The position numbers and the translations under genes were made by a program. Positions 29,224 through 37,489 of a stretch of 64,000 nt of DNA are shown here, piece by piece (the stretch's first letter is position 1; each line of letters opens with the position of its first letter). This stretch comes from Sphingobacterium sp. ML3W (GTDB lineage Bacteria > Bacteroidota > Bacteroidia > Sphingobacteriales > Sphingobacteriaceae), in contig NZ_CP009278.1 in the NCBI RefSeq assembly GCF_000747525.1, positions 1,488,001 to 1,552,000 of the forward strand, in the 5' to 3' direction. The notes below the pieces were generated by a model. That model was not told the origin of the DNA. It searched no databases and worked only from the letters and a program-made list of their open reading frames with translations.

Positions 29224-29265
29224 GTAGACTAATTTAATCCTTTCAAAAGGATTAAATTAGTCTAC
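29224..29265. terminator. Terminator after GH106 gene
   Basis: A perfect 18-bp inverted repeat (29224-29241 with 29248-29265) has a 6-nt loop, with a T-rich tail on the plus strand. It lies 106 bp after the stop of the last gene of the glycan locus and is not rich in G/C, so it may be weak. Confidence 0.6.
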
Positions 29266-29370
29266 TTCTCCTAAATGAGAAGCATCGCCTTTAATTTCAA
29301 ATTGACAATATCTTTTTGTGTATATAAATTAGAGCATGGAAAATAAAATGAATTCTAAGTTGAAATTAAA

Positions 29371-30537
29371 CTAAGGTATTTTCATATACTTCGGTTTTTT
29401 CAAGATATCCCATAGTTCCTCTTCCGAGTATCGTTTACTTCCTCGGTGTACAAACTTTAGGTTACAGGCTAATCGGAGACCATTCATGGAAAAATATCTT
29501 CTTTCATATACTTCTCTTGGATATCCTGTCAACTCCTTCAGTTTATCGCGAGGTATACCATTTTCATATCCATGTTCAAGGCTTTTGGCTTTATAATGTT
29601 CGGCAAGTTGTTTTTTTGTGAGTTTACATCTATTTGGCGTTTTGTGTATCGGTTCATGACCGATGGATGTAATAAAATCGTTCAGATTTTGGTCCAGTTT
29701 CCAAATTATGGCGCCAGGTGTTGTTTTCATTTTTGCGGCTAACTCTTTTACAGTTGGCTTACCGGATGCTTTTATGAGGCCCATATAATGGTCCTTTACA
29801 CTAACCTTCGTTAAGGGAACCTTTGTACCGGCCAAGTAGCATAATTTGTTCCACCCAAATTTTTCTTTTAGGTACCATAATGAAGGGTAATTTTCCGGTT
29901 TTAGTCTTAAATAATCTTTACCATATAGGATCTTGTGTTTTCTGATGAGCTTTATAACCGCTTCTTTGGCCTCAGGTTCACTCATTGTCGTCATTCTAAA
30001 ATAGGGACGCAAACCGACATATTCCAATACATCTGGCCATGAATTAACACAAAAATGGGTAAAGTAAGATCTGAAATTATACAATCCATTCTTGGAAATG
30101 CAATCGGAGACAGAGGGAATTTTTTGATTTTTGATTCGATATTGTATCAAAGAGTTTTTTAATTTAATTTTAGAAGGTATTCTTCTCGAATTAGGTTCAA
30201 AACCACTTTCAGCAATAAATTTATTCCATGACCCAAAGTATTTGGTAATGGTACTCGATTTATTGGAAAATTCTCTCCGCATAGGAATGCGTTTGTGTGT
30301 TTTGTAAAATTCATGAACCAGGTTAAACAACTCCTCCGTAATCTCTGATTTTGATTTCGTTACATTAGGTTTGAAGCCAGCTGCGGTTATGAAATTGTTC
30401 CATGTTCCAAAATATTTGCGTGCAATAGTATTGACCTGCTCAAACTCGCGTCTAATGGGGGTACGCCCGTGGAGATCATAAAACGCTCTTACCTTAGAAA
30501 ATGCATTGGCAATAATTTTTTCTTGTGTTTCTTTCAA
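29371..30537 (-). CDS. HNH/homing-endonuclease-associated repeat protein
   Basis: A 388-residue basic protein. Residues ~12-50 and ~70-110 are two copies of the short repeat found next to HNH and homing endonucleases (FYDLHGRTPIRREFE...YFGTWNNFITAAGF; then FYKTHKRIPMRREFS...YFGSWNKFIAESGF). Further degenerate copies follow at ~125-215 (SDCISKNGLYNFRSYF, YPSLWYLKEKFGWNKLCYLAG). Residues ~250-290 look like a helix-turn-helix (TVKELAAKMKTTPGAIIWKL). No HNH catalytic motif is visible, although the tail has the CNLKFVHRGSKRYSEEEL segment. It probably binds DNA in modular fashion. Its last ~72 residues recur in the broken copy at 17604-17867. Divergent from the orphan specificity-domain protein. 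Confidence 0.65.
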   Translation of the reverse strand: MKETQEKIIANAFSKVRAFYDLHGRTPIRREFEQVNTIARKYFGTWNNFITAAGFKPNVTKSKSEITEELFNLVHEFYKTHKRIPMRREFSNKSSTITKYFGSWNKFIAESGFEPNSRRIPSKIKLKNSLIQYRIKNQKIPSVSDCISKNGLYNFRSYFTHFCVNSWPDVLEYVGLRPYFRMTTMSEPEAKEAVIKLIRKHKILYGKDYLRLKPENYPSLWYLKEKFGWNKLCYLAGTKVPLTKVSVKDHYMGLIKASGKPTVKELAAKMKTTPGAIIWKLDQNLNDFITSIGHEPIHKTPNRCKLTKKQLAEHYKAKSLEHGYENGIPRDKLKELTGYPREVYERRYFSMNGLRLACNLKFVHRGSKRYSEEELWDILKKPKYMKIP

Positions 30538-30628
30538 AACGTTTATTTTTTTGCGTTATTAGAATAGCGTTTATAATTTTTCTTTAAATTAATAAATTAT
30601 GCGCAATTTACCAATATATTAAGAAAAT

Positions 30629-31429
30629 ATGTGTTTCTCTTATATCATTACTGATTTAGAATTAAGTGAGAACTTGTCACCAGCGAGGTCGAGGTATTTT
30701 ACATGTTCGTTCGCTCTTAAACTTAACCAAACGACTATAGTAGGTGAGTATGGCGGTGAAGTGTTTTTTCAGCTATTTGCTATTGATTTAACTTTACATG
30801 TTTTACGAACTGCATCACAGGTACCTTCAAAGGATGAATTGTCCATTATGAATAGGTTTGCCTCTCAGTTAGGGCTTTTCTTAGAAACGACCGAAGATAT
30901 TGGTCAGGTTTGTTATGCATATCATAATAGTGAGTTAAGAGATGAGTTTAAGCAGGTTTTTTGCCGAGTAGATATTTTAGATTATTGTTATGCGTTTTTG
31001 TACATTACGGATAATGCTATCAGTGTTAACGAATCGATGTCATCAAAAGTAATCGAAATTCCCTATCCAACGGATGCGGATGTTTTTTGGAAATTGGTCC
31101 ATATTGGAAAGGTATTTAGAAACTTAACTGCGATTGATCAATCATATTCAGCTAACATTTCAACGAGTTTCCCCATTGTAGGTGATAATCAGGTGAACTC
31201 TTACCTATTTCGAGAAGGAAGTGTGTATATCAATGATGAACAATATTTCGGAAACATTCCTGAGCGCGCCTGGAACTTCAAGTGCTTCGATTATTTTCCA
31301 GCTCAGGAATGGTTGAAAAGATACCTAGGTTCTAATTTAGATGAATTGGATATCGTGCAATATCAAATTTTAATTGACGCACTAAGCAATACAGTTCGCC
31401 TTAGGAACGAGATAGACCTAAGCTATTAG
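30629..31429 (+). CDS. Orphan protein resembling the C-terminal specificity region of type ISP restriction enzymes
   Basis: A 266-residue protein without helicase, nuclease or methyltransferase motifs. Residues ~95-265 follow the order seen in type ISP/LlaGI-like restriction-modification C-termini: a DILDYCYAFLY helix, EIPYPTDADVFWKLVHIGKVFRNL, then VYINDEQYFGNIPERAWNF and a last helical part, PAQEWLKRYLG...DIVQYQILIDALSNTVRL. In the full enzymes this region reads the DNA target. Here it is free-standing, and no restriction gene is adjacent. Its 3' end overlaps the end of the convergent folB-folK gene by 29 bp. It could be a relic, a regulator or an anti-restriction decoy; these are guesses. 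Confidence 0.55.
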   Translation: MCFSYIITDLELSENLSPARSRYFTCSFALKLNQTTIVGEYGGEVFFQLFAIDLTLHVLRTASQVPSKDELSIMNRFASQLGLFLETTEDIGQVCYAYHNSELRDEFKQVFCRVDILDYCYAFLYITDNAISVNESMSSKVIEIPYPTDADVFWKLVHIGKVFRNLTAIDQSYSANISTSFPIVGDNQVNSYLFREGSVYINDEQYFGNIPERAWNFKCFDYFPAQEWLKRYLGSNLDELDIVQYQILIDALSNTVRLRNEIDLSY

Positions 31430-32180
31430 GTTGCAATTCTTTTATAAATGTTTTTAAAAAAGGTAGTTCTTCCAACTCTTTTTCATCAATGATGATTTCA
31501 TTGAAACAAACGATATCTAGATCAATAGTACGTGGTGCATTCTTATTATCTGTTCGGACTCTCCCCATCAGAGCTTCAATTTCTTTGAGTTTCCATTTTA
31601 ACTGTAACATAGACATATTACTGTGTAATAAGACAGCTCCGTTTGTAAAGTCATCTTGATCTTTGAATTTCAGAGGCTTCGTTTTGATAAAATCCGTTCG
31701 TTTTGTTACTGTCCCCAGTTTGCACAGTTTTTCTAATGCTTTTTGCATATTGATTTCGGAATCAATGTTTGATCCCATAGCAATTAATGCCAAATTAAAT
31801 CGGTCTTTACTGGAGACCTTTACCATTACATTATCGGCAAAACGTAGTGCATGCGGTTTTTCAACTGTTATATTAATTTCTTCTATCCGAGGGTCAAACT
31901 CAGCAATAACGGTATATACTTGTTCTGCTAAGGTTTCGATCAAGTTGAAAGATTGATTATCAATAATCTTAATTATTGTTTTGTTCACATCTTTATAATT
32001 TATTGCATAGTGAACATCATCTTGCAGCGTTGCTATAGCAGCGTTATACTTGAAGGAGAATGATATAACTACATCCTGTAATTTTCTTTTTTCCCAATCT
32101 AGATAGCCGATGTAAGCCCGTAAGCGTAAATTGTCAACCTGTATAGTCAGTAATTTTGTTATAGATGATGTGTTTGGCAT
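31401..32180 (-). CDS. folK: Fused dihydroneopterin aldolase / HPPK (FolB-FolK)
   Basis: About 259 residues with two domains. Residues ~8-125 are FolB-like (RLRAYIGYLDWEKRKLQDVVISF, NLIETLAEQVYTVI, VEKPHALRFADNVMVKV, with the conserved Glu and Lys of aldolase/epimerase enzymes). Residues ~128-259 are 6-hydroxymethyl-7,8-dihydropterin pyrophosphokinase (LIAMGSNIDSEINMQKAL, GRVRTDNKNAPRTIDLDIV). Together they convert dihydroneopterin to HMDP-pyrophosphate for folate. A FolX-like epimerase role for the first domain is also possible given the neighbours. The ATG at 32180 (MPNTSS) fits domain starts; an upstream ATG at 32225 would overlap the preceding gene by 26 bp. Last gene of the pterin operon. 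Confidence 0.85.
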   Translation of the reverse strand: MPNTSSITKLLTIQVDNLRLRAYIGYLDWEKRKLQDVVISFSFKYNAAIATLQDDVHYAINYKDVNKTIIKIIDNQSFNLIETLAEQVYTVIAEFDPRIEEINITVEKPHALRFADNVMVKVSSKDRFNLALIAMGSNIDSEINMQKALEKLCKLGTVTKRTDFIKTKPLKFKDQDDFTNGAVLLHSNMSMLQLKWKLKEIEALMGRVRTDNKNAPRTIDLDIVCFNEIIIDEKELEELPFLKTFIKELQPNSLGLSRS

Positions 32181-32199
32181 TTTATTTTTAATTATAGAT

Positions 32200-32943
32200 T
32201 TATGATGATAAATGTTCGCCGCCATCTATGAAGAGTAGTTGTCCGGTGATAAAGGACATCTCGACCAGAAAGCGAACCGCTCTTTGAATATCTTCCAGAC
32301 TTCCAATCTGTTTGAGTGGAATATGTTCCGCGAGCTCTTTTAAATATTGTTCTCCCTTACCCTTGGGAGGAAGAATTAAACCCGGACAGATCCCATTGAC
32401 GCGTATATGTGGAGCGAGTTCCAAGGCTGATATTTTCGTAAATTCGGCCAATAACTTTTTTGCCAGGATATAATCCAGATGCATCGTATGGTTTTTATTG
32501 ATTTTGGTATCCAAAAGATTGATAACGATTCCCTTGCCATATATTTGATAAAAAGCTTTAGTAAGGGAATAAGCACCTTCAAAATTGATCTTCATTTGGC
32601 GACCAAGCATCAGACTTCCTTTATTTGTATAATTGGAAGGTGAAAAATCTGAGGCGCTATTGATCATTACTTCAATCATGATATTTTTCGACTTTAGGTC
32701 ATCGAAGACCTTATTAAAGTCATTATCTGCTAAAAAATCGAATTGTACGAGAACTGCCTTTCGTCCTATACCTTCAATCTGCTGTTTTACCTGTTCAATT
32801 TTTGCTAGCGAACTTCGATAATGCAATACCAGATGATACCCCATTTCTGCCAATTCCAAAGCTATTGCTTTTCCAATTCTATCAGAAGCGCCTGTCACCA
32901 GTGCATAGCGGTCTGTTTTTACACGTTGTTCAGAAACTTTCAT
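32200..32943 (-). CDS. SDR pteridine reductase, FolM/PTR1-like
   Basis: A 247-residue short-chain dehydrogenase. The NADPH motif reads ALVTGASDRIGKAIA, with the Arg-Ile variation typical of FolM/PTR1 pteridine reductases in place of Gly-Ile. The NAG-like motif is INSASDF, and the catalytic Tyr-x3-Lys is in LDYILAKK. The C-terminal part PLKQIGSLEDIQRAVRFL and FIDGGEHL is standard. It would reduce dihydropterin (dihydromonapterin or dihydrofolate) to the tetrahydro form. It overlaps the flavin reductase gene by 14 bp and is followed by folBK, so it belongs to the same operon as folE. Confidence 0.82.
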   Translation of the reverse strand: MKVSEQRVKTDRYALVTGASDRIGKAIALELAEMGYHLVLHYRSSLAKIEQVKQQIEGIGRKAVLVQFDFLADNDFNKVFDDLKSKNIMIEVMINSASDFSPSNYTNKGSLMLGRQMKINFEGAYSLTKAFYQIYGKGIVINLLDTKINKNHTMHLDYILAKKLLAEFTKISALELAPHIRVNGICPGLILPPKGKGEQYLKELAEHIPLKQIGSLEDIQRAVRFLVEMSFITGQLLFIDGGEHLSS

Positions 32944-33598
32944 GTACTATATATTTTTCGTTCACACCCAAAGTTTCTAAACTCTTCTGTATAGCATCCA
33001 TCATGTTTGGGGGGCCACATAAATAATAATATTTCAGGTCTGCAGCTTGCTGTTTTCTGATAATGTCTGTTGTGATATAGCCACTTTCATATCCTTTTAG
33101 TTGTTCTTTCGAGAGTACATTAATAAAATTATCTTTTAATAAGGTATGAAAATATGTGTTTTGGATTATATCTGCACTTGTCTTATTCGCAAATAGAAGT
33201 TTGTTATTTCCTATTGATCCTTCTTTCTCTAAATGACGAAATAGGGCAATAAAAGGTGTAATACCTGCTCCACCCGCAATAAATATTCCTTCTCCTTTGT
33301 AAGTTATGGAGCCAAATACACTGTGTACGATGAGTTCATCGCCTGCTACCAAAGTAAGGAGTTTCTCAGTTACAGCATGATGGGAGGGATATGTTTTTAT
33401 GGTAAACTCCAAAAAATCATCTTCTGGCAATGAGGTGAAAGTGAAAGGTCGAAGTTGATCGGACCAATCGGGCAGATTGATGGCGATATCTGCAGCCTGT
33501 CCTGGCTGAAAGGTAATCGAATCTGGTCTATCTGTTTGAATCAGCAGTACATCATGGGTAAGGTGCTTGATTTCTCTAATCTTGAGTATACTTTTCAT
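32930..33598 (-). CDS. FNR-type flavin/NAD(P)H reductase
   Basis: A 222-residue ferredoxin-NADP-reductase-like protein without an iron-sulfur domain. Residues 1-95 form the FAD barrel with RPFTFTS (the RxYS-type flavin motif). Residues ~105-222 form the NAD(P) half with GGAGITPFIALFRHL and CGPPNMMDAI. It would move electrons from NAD(P)H through FAD to an unknown acceptor. It is encoded between folE and folM in a tight operon (11 bp from folE, 14-bp overlap with the SDR), which suggests that it serves pterin redox chemistry or an enzyme using the tetrahydropterin cofactor. This is inferred from position only. Confidence 0.8.
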   Translation of the reverse strand: MKSILKIREIKHLTHDVLLIQTDRPDSITFQPGQAADIAINLPDWSDQLRPFTFTSLPEDDFLEFTIKTYPSHHAVTEKLLTLVAGDELIVHSVFGSITYKGEGIFIAGGAGITPFIALFRHLEKEGSIGNNKLLFANKTSADIIQNTYFHTLLKDNFINVLSKEQLKGYESGYITTDIIRKQQAADLKYYYLCGPPNMMDAIQKSLETLGVNEKYIVHESF

Positions 33599-33609
33599 GT
33601 CCGGTATGA

Positions 33610-34251
33610 TTAACGATTAATGTATGTCATAAATTTTTGCTGTATATCTTTATTATTGAAAACCCCCGAATAGTTCTCCGTAATTGTTCGGCTATTGGTA
33701 TCCTTTATGCCTCGTGATGCTACACAGAGGTGGTCAGCTTCTATCCATACAGCGACATCATCATGGCCTAAGACATGCTTCATACCTTCTGTAATCTGAA
33801 TAGTCAGACGTTCTTGTACTTGTGGTCTTTTGGCATAATATTGGACCAAACGATTGATTTTTGATAATCCAATTACTTTTCCATGTGGAATATAAGCAAC
33901 ATGAACTTTTCCAATGATGGGAACAAAATGATGTTCGCAATGGGAGTAAAGTGTAATATCCTTTTCAATGAGCATCTGATCGTAGCTATATCGGTTTTCA
34001 AAGAGGCTTATTTGAGGCATATTCGCAGCATTCAATCCGCTGAATGCTTCGTTAACATACATTTTAGCTACTCTTAATGGAGTGCCACGCAGGCTATCGT
34101 CGGTCAAGTCCAATCCCAGTGTCCACATAATCTCACTAAATAATCTAGCTATTTTTTCAATTTTCTCATTGTCATTAAGTTCAAATGCATCTTCTCGTAA
34201 CGGGGTGTCTATGTTACGCCCTATTACGGGCATATGCAATAAATCTTCCAT
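33610..34251 (-). CDS. folE: GTP cyclohydrolase I (FolE)
   Basis: A 213-residue homodecameric enzyme that converts GTP to dihydroneopterin triphosphate, the first step of folate and pterin synthesis, in the cytoplasm. Zinc ligands are visible: Cys and His in YSHCEHHFVP, and Cys in HLCVASRGIK. Other family motifs are GTPLRVAKMY, GLSKINRLVQYYAKRPQVQERLT and the tail TITENYSGVF. It starts 10 bp after the sigma-factor gene, so it is co-transcribed with it. A second housekeeping folE elsewhere in the genome would make this copy a specialised one, which cannot be checked here. Confidence 0.95.
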   Translation of the reverse strand: MEDLLHMPVIGRNIDTPLREDAFELNDNEKIEKIARLFSEIMWTLGLDLTDDSLRGTPLRVAKMYVNEAFSGLNAANMPQISLFENRYSYDQMLIEKDITLYSHCEHHFVPIIGKVHVAYIPHGKVIGLSKINRLVQYYAKRPQVQERLTIQITEGMKHVLGHDDVAVWIEADHLCVASRGIKDTNSRTITENYSGVFNNKDIQQKFMTYINR

Positions 34252-34261
34252 ATATGTTCTA

Positions 34262-34918
34262 TTATATGTATTGTTCAGTTATTTTTTTCATCACGCGATC
34301 GACCATGGCATCACAATAAATCAGGTTGAATTCGTATAGTTCTGTCTCAGAATATATCTTTTTCAGCTCTTTTTGTAACATTCCCTTGGCCCTGTTAAGT
34401 CTTACTTTTACATTACTTTCGGTAATTTCCAGCACTTCTGCTGTTTCTGCTACATTGAGCCCGTTTATTTCTCGTAGAGAAAAAACAATACGATACTCGT
34501 CCGGAATTTTTTCCAACGATTTTTCTATGACATATCTCAGTTCTCTACTGTACACTTGCCTGTTGGTATCATTGTTTGAATTGTTAAACATGGGACATAA
34601 ATTTTCATTGATATTATCAGTGGGCAATTCATTTTTATAACTGAATTTCTGTTTCTTATGATAACAGTTGTTAAGCATGATACGCATTAACCAGGTCTTG
34701 AAATTTGAACGTTGTTCAAATTGTGATAGACACCTAAAGGCGTCCAAATAACTATCCTGCATTAAATCCTGTGTATCTTCATGATTGTAATTATAAGATC
34801 GTCCTACTTTATATAGGCATGGATTAAATCTTCTTACGATCACCTCGTAGAGCGATTTTTCTCCCTGAAGTATGCAGGAAATAATCTCCGTTTCTGTCCG
34901 TTGATCCATGTCTTTCAT
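34262..34918 (-). CDS. ECF-type RNA polymerase sigma factor with C-terminal extension
   Basis: A 218-residue sigma-70 family factor. Region 2 is at ~20-90 (ILQGEKSLYEVIVRRF, DTQDLMQDSYLDAFRCL) and region 4 at ~130-185 (LEKIPDEYRIVFSLREINGLNVAETAEVLEITESNVKVRLNRAK). Beyond region 4, ~30 extra residues (TELYEFNLIYCDAMVDRVMKKI) contain one Cys. No anti-sigma gene is adjacent, so the extension may regulate it. It heads the five-gene pterin operon, so it could be autoregulatory and drive that operon, or simply share its transcript. No promoter with TAnnTTTG was found upstream, consistent with a different sigma specificity but not proof. Confidence 0.88.
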   Translation of the reverse strand: MKDMDQRTETEIISCILQGEKSLYEVIVRRFNPCLYKVGRSYNYNHEDTQDLMQDSYLDAFRCLSQFEQRSNFKTWLMRIMLNNCYHKKQKFSYKNELPTDNINENLCPMFNNSNNDTNRQVYSRELRYVIEKSLEKIPDEYRIVFSLREINGLNVAETAEVLEITESNVKVRLNRAKGMLQKELKKIYSETELYEFNLIYCDAMVDRVMKKITEQYI

Positions 34919-35162
34919 CTATTGATTTATTGTTTTGGATAATATCCCCATTGAGAAGTCGTGATTGCTATAAATCAGTGTCTTACTATTATAGATACGA
35001 GGTTAACCAAGTTGTGACGATATACTCTCCAAGATACGAATTTTTGAGTACGAGTAAACCTACAATTATTGCTATTATGTCGACAACTACCAATTAGGTT
35101 TTTTCATTTTAAATTATCGTTTATATCCAATTAGAGTTAATGAACATATTAAAGGTTACAAG

Positions 35163-35417
35163 AGTAACCTGATTTTTGCTTTTAGTGCACAATTAGTGCT
35201 TATATGGGACAAACAAGATGCTGCTATTCATCAGCCCGAGATGAGGTCGGATGAAGTTTTGGCGCATGTAGCAAAATTTATTAAACCTGGTGGTGTATTT
35301 GTTACTTATGCCATCACAGGTAATCTGAAAAGAAGTATAAAAGCTTTGGGCTTTACTATTGCGCAAGTTCCAGGTGCGCCAGAAAAGAGAGAGATGCTAC
35401 GAGCGACAAAGATATAA
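35163..35417 (+). pseudogene. MnmD (tRNA wobble-uridine methyltransferase) C-terminal remnant
   Basis: A frame of ~75-85 codons whose product (IHQPEMRSDEVLAHVAKF, KPGGVFVTYAITGNLKRSI, GFTIAQVPGAPEKREMLRATK) matches the end of the MnmD/MnmC methyltransferase, which completes mnm5 modification of tRNA U34. The N-terminal two-thirds, including the SAM-binding glycine motif, are missing upstream. The frame enters directly from non-coding DNA after the small hairpin at 35153-35170. It is probably a deletion remnant, with a full copy expected elsewhere. Confidence 0.65.
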
Positions 35418-36371
35418 TATGTAAAAACCTACATTAAACGATGACTTATAATAGTTAGCATGCTAATTTATTGAACTATTGTGCGGTCAAGTTGCAATGG
35501 GGGAGGCTTAGGTAGGAATACTTTTTAGGTTATGCTAGGCACTTCGTGGGATACAGGTCCCCCCTTTTTACACAAAAGAGGAGCTTATTCTGAATAATTA
35601 AGCAGTTGTCGAAAAGAAATGATGCTCAGGTTAGCTGAGTCGTAGTCTGTTTATGAAAAGGATGGCCTTTATGTATAGAAGTAATTGCTTTCCCTGTATT
35701 GTTATACACTAGTTTCGTTTAATGATATATACTACCAAAGGAGTCTATACTTATTGAGTCAAAATCAATTTCTTTCTTTTCTAAAATGTACTACATGATA
35801 TGGAAAGGTGTTCCATATTTCTAAATAGCTATTAGGCTTATTGTAGACAAAGTCACCTTATTGTTAAGATGTGGATACCTTTAGGAGAACTATTCATTCG
35901 TTGCCAATTAGTGTTCTGATTATTTGAAGAAGTACTTCCTTTTTTAGAAGAAGGAGGACATAAAACTATTGAAAATAGGTCATGTGATGGATGAAGTAAC
36001 TAGCAAAAGGCATAAAGTGTTCAAGGTAAGCGGCAGATTTTCACCTGAAACAGGCATTTTGGTCTTTAAAAGCTGTTTTTCAATCATGAAGAAAGTGGTG
36101 AAGTAGCATTATTTCTATAATCGATTAATAATTGTTGCGTTAACTGTTTTAGTGAAGAGGATGTAAACTAACTATTTCTCTCGATAAGATTACTATTGGT
36201 AAAGGAGCTCCATTCTTTGCTAATACAGTAAAAAGACCGGTTAAAAGAATCGGAAGAAGGATTAAATTGTTGCGGTCTGCAAATCTTATTGAATTCTGGG
36301 GCCGAGCCCAGAGTTGTGGTTACCCGAAATAGAGAAGTCTATAAAATTATTTACTAAATGACCATTGTCCA
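35418..36371. other. ~950-bp stretch without a credible gene
   Basis: No frame longer than about 50 codons with protein-like composition is found. Fragments such as TIGKGAPFFANTV near 36190-36230 hint at decayed genes but cannot be assigned. A short palindrome (ATATGGAA-n5-TTCCATAT, 35798-35818) is present. Together with the MnmD remnant upstream, the region looks like a deletion or insertion scar. Confidence 0.5.
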
Positions 36372-36944
36372 TTAATTACGTTTTGTTTCATAATGAAGTG
36401 CAATTACGCCACAAGAAAACGTTTTCGTTTCTACAAGTTTCAATTTTGTGGTTTCAATCGTACCCTTAAATAACGGGATTCCATGTCCAAGTAAAATTGG
36501 ATTGACAAATAACCAAAATTCGTCAATCAAACCTTGACTTAATAATGAATGAGAAGCAGTTGGACTTCCAAAAATCAAAATATCTTTCCCTACTTGTTTC
36601 TTTATTTTATTTATGTTGTCTGCAAGTTGGTCGCTAATGACTATAGTATTGTCTAGTCCTTTGTCGCTGATGGTTTTTGATAAAACAATTTTTGCAACCT
36701 TTTTATACCATGCTGAATGTTCTTTGTCATGTTTGGATGCCTTTGGGTCTTCCCCAGCAGCTGGCCAATAATTTTGCATCATTTCGTAAGTTACCCGTCC
36801 ATAAAGTGCAGTGTCGGCTTTGTCCGTCATAGTAGCCACAAAGTCAAATAGCTCATCGTCTAAATTTATCCAGTCCATTTCTCCGTTTGGCCCAGCTACA
36901 AAACCGTCAAGCGAAGTGTGCATGAAAAAAATTAAATGTCTCAT
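36372..36944 (-). CDS. Dihydrofolate reductase-like (RibD C-terminal family) protein
   Basis: A 190-residue protein of the DHFR-like/RibD_C family. The opening MRHLIFFMHTSLDGFVAGPNGEMDW, the inner TALYGRVTYEMMQNYW and the late ILIFGSPTASHSLLSQGLIDEFWLFVNPILLGHGIPLF are family hallmarks; the IFGS segment lies at the NADPH site. Members are NADPH-dependent reductases of unknown substrate and often sit in accessory regions. It is followed by 56 bp and a GNAT gene on the same strand, and the two may be co-transcribed. It is not a housekeeping DHFR. Confidence 0.88.
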   Translation of the reverse strand: MRHLIFFMHTSLDGFVAGPNGEMDWINLDDELFDFVATMTDKADTALYGRVTYEMMQNYWPAAGEDPKASKHDKEHSAWYKKVAKIVLSKTISDKGLDNTIVISDQLADNINKIKKQVGKDILIFGSPTASHSLLSQGLIDEFWLFVNPILLGHGIPLFKGTIETTKLKLVETKTFSCGVIALHYETKRN

Positions 36945-37000
36945 TTTAGATATATTTAAGTGGTTATATAACTTTTTGTTTAAGTAGTTTTTTCTATTGC

Positions 37001-37489
37001 TCAGCTGCCAAGCTTGTAGATAAATTCTTCTATTTCAGTTTGTCGTGCATTAGCAAAACCTTTGTTACAACCAATTTTGAGAAAGCCACTTTTTTCTAAA
37101 ACGTTTTGTGAACGAAAATTGTCAAATGCAACTCGTCCAAAAATTGGTCTTGTCGTTTCAATGTCTAAAAAGTTTTTTAAAGCTTTTGTTGCAATTCCCT
37201 GTCCCCAAAATTTTCTGTCTATCCAATAGGTAATTTCGGCATCGCCCTCCATGACAAACTTTGCTATACTTCCTACAATAACATTGTCCGCTATAATTGT
37301 CTGATTATTTACGGTTGGATCATTCAATAATTTTGTGTATTTGGTCAAATATGCGGCTTTGTCTGTCGGATCTTTTGGTGTGAACGCAGCGAGATGATTT
37401 GCTTCTTTGTCAAGTTGAAAGAGAAAAAAAATAGCTAAGTCTGCAACTTCTGTTTGTCTCAATTTTATGTCAAGTTTGTCGTTCGTCAT
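37001..37489 (-). CDS. GNAT-family N-acetyltransferase (RimJ/RimL type)
   Basis: A 162-residue acetyltransferase. The acetyl-CoA fold is shown by VGSIAKFVMEGDAEITYWIDRKFWGQGIATKALKNFL (motifs B and A, with the GQGIA pyrophosphate loop) and VAFDNFRSQNVLEKSGF (motif for RimJ/RimL-type enzymes). It transfers an acetyl group to an unknown amine, often a protein N-terminus or a small molecule. Base use and length fit an accessory gene near a DHFR-like gene. Confidence 0.88.
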   Translation of the reverse strand: MTNDKLDIKLRQTEVADLAIFFLFQLDKEANHLAAFTPKDPTDKAAYLTKYTKLLNDPTVNNQTIIADNVIVGSIAKFVMEGDAEITYWIDRKFWGQGIATKALKNFLDIETTRPIFGRVAFDNFRSQNVLEKSGFLKIGCNKGFANARQTEIEEFIYKLGS

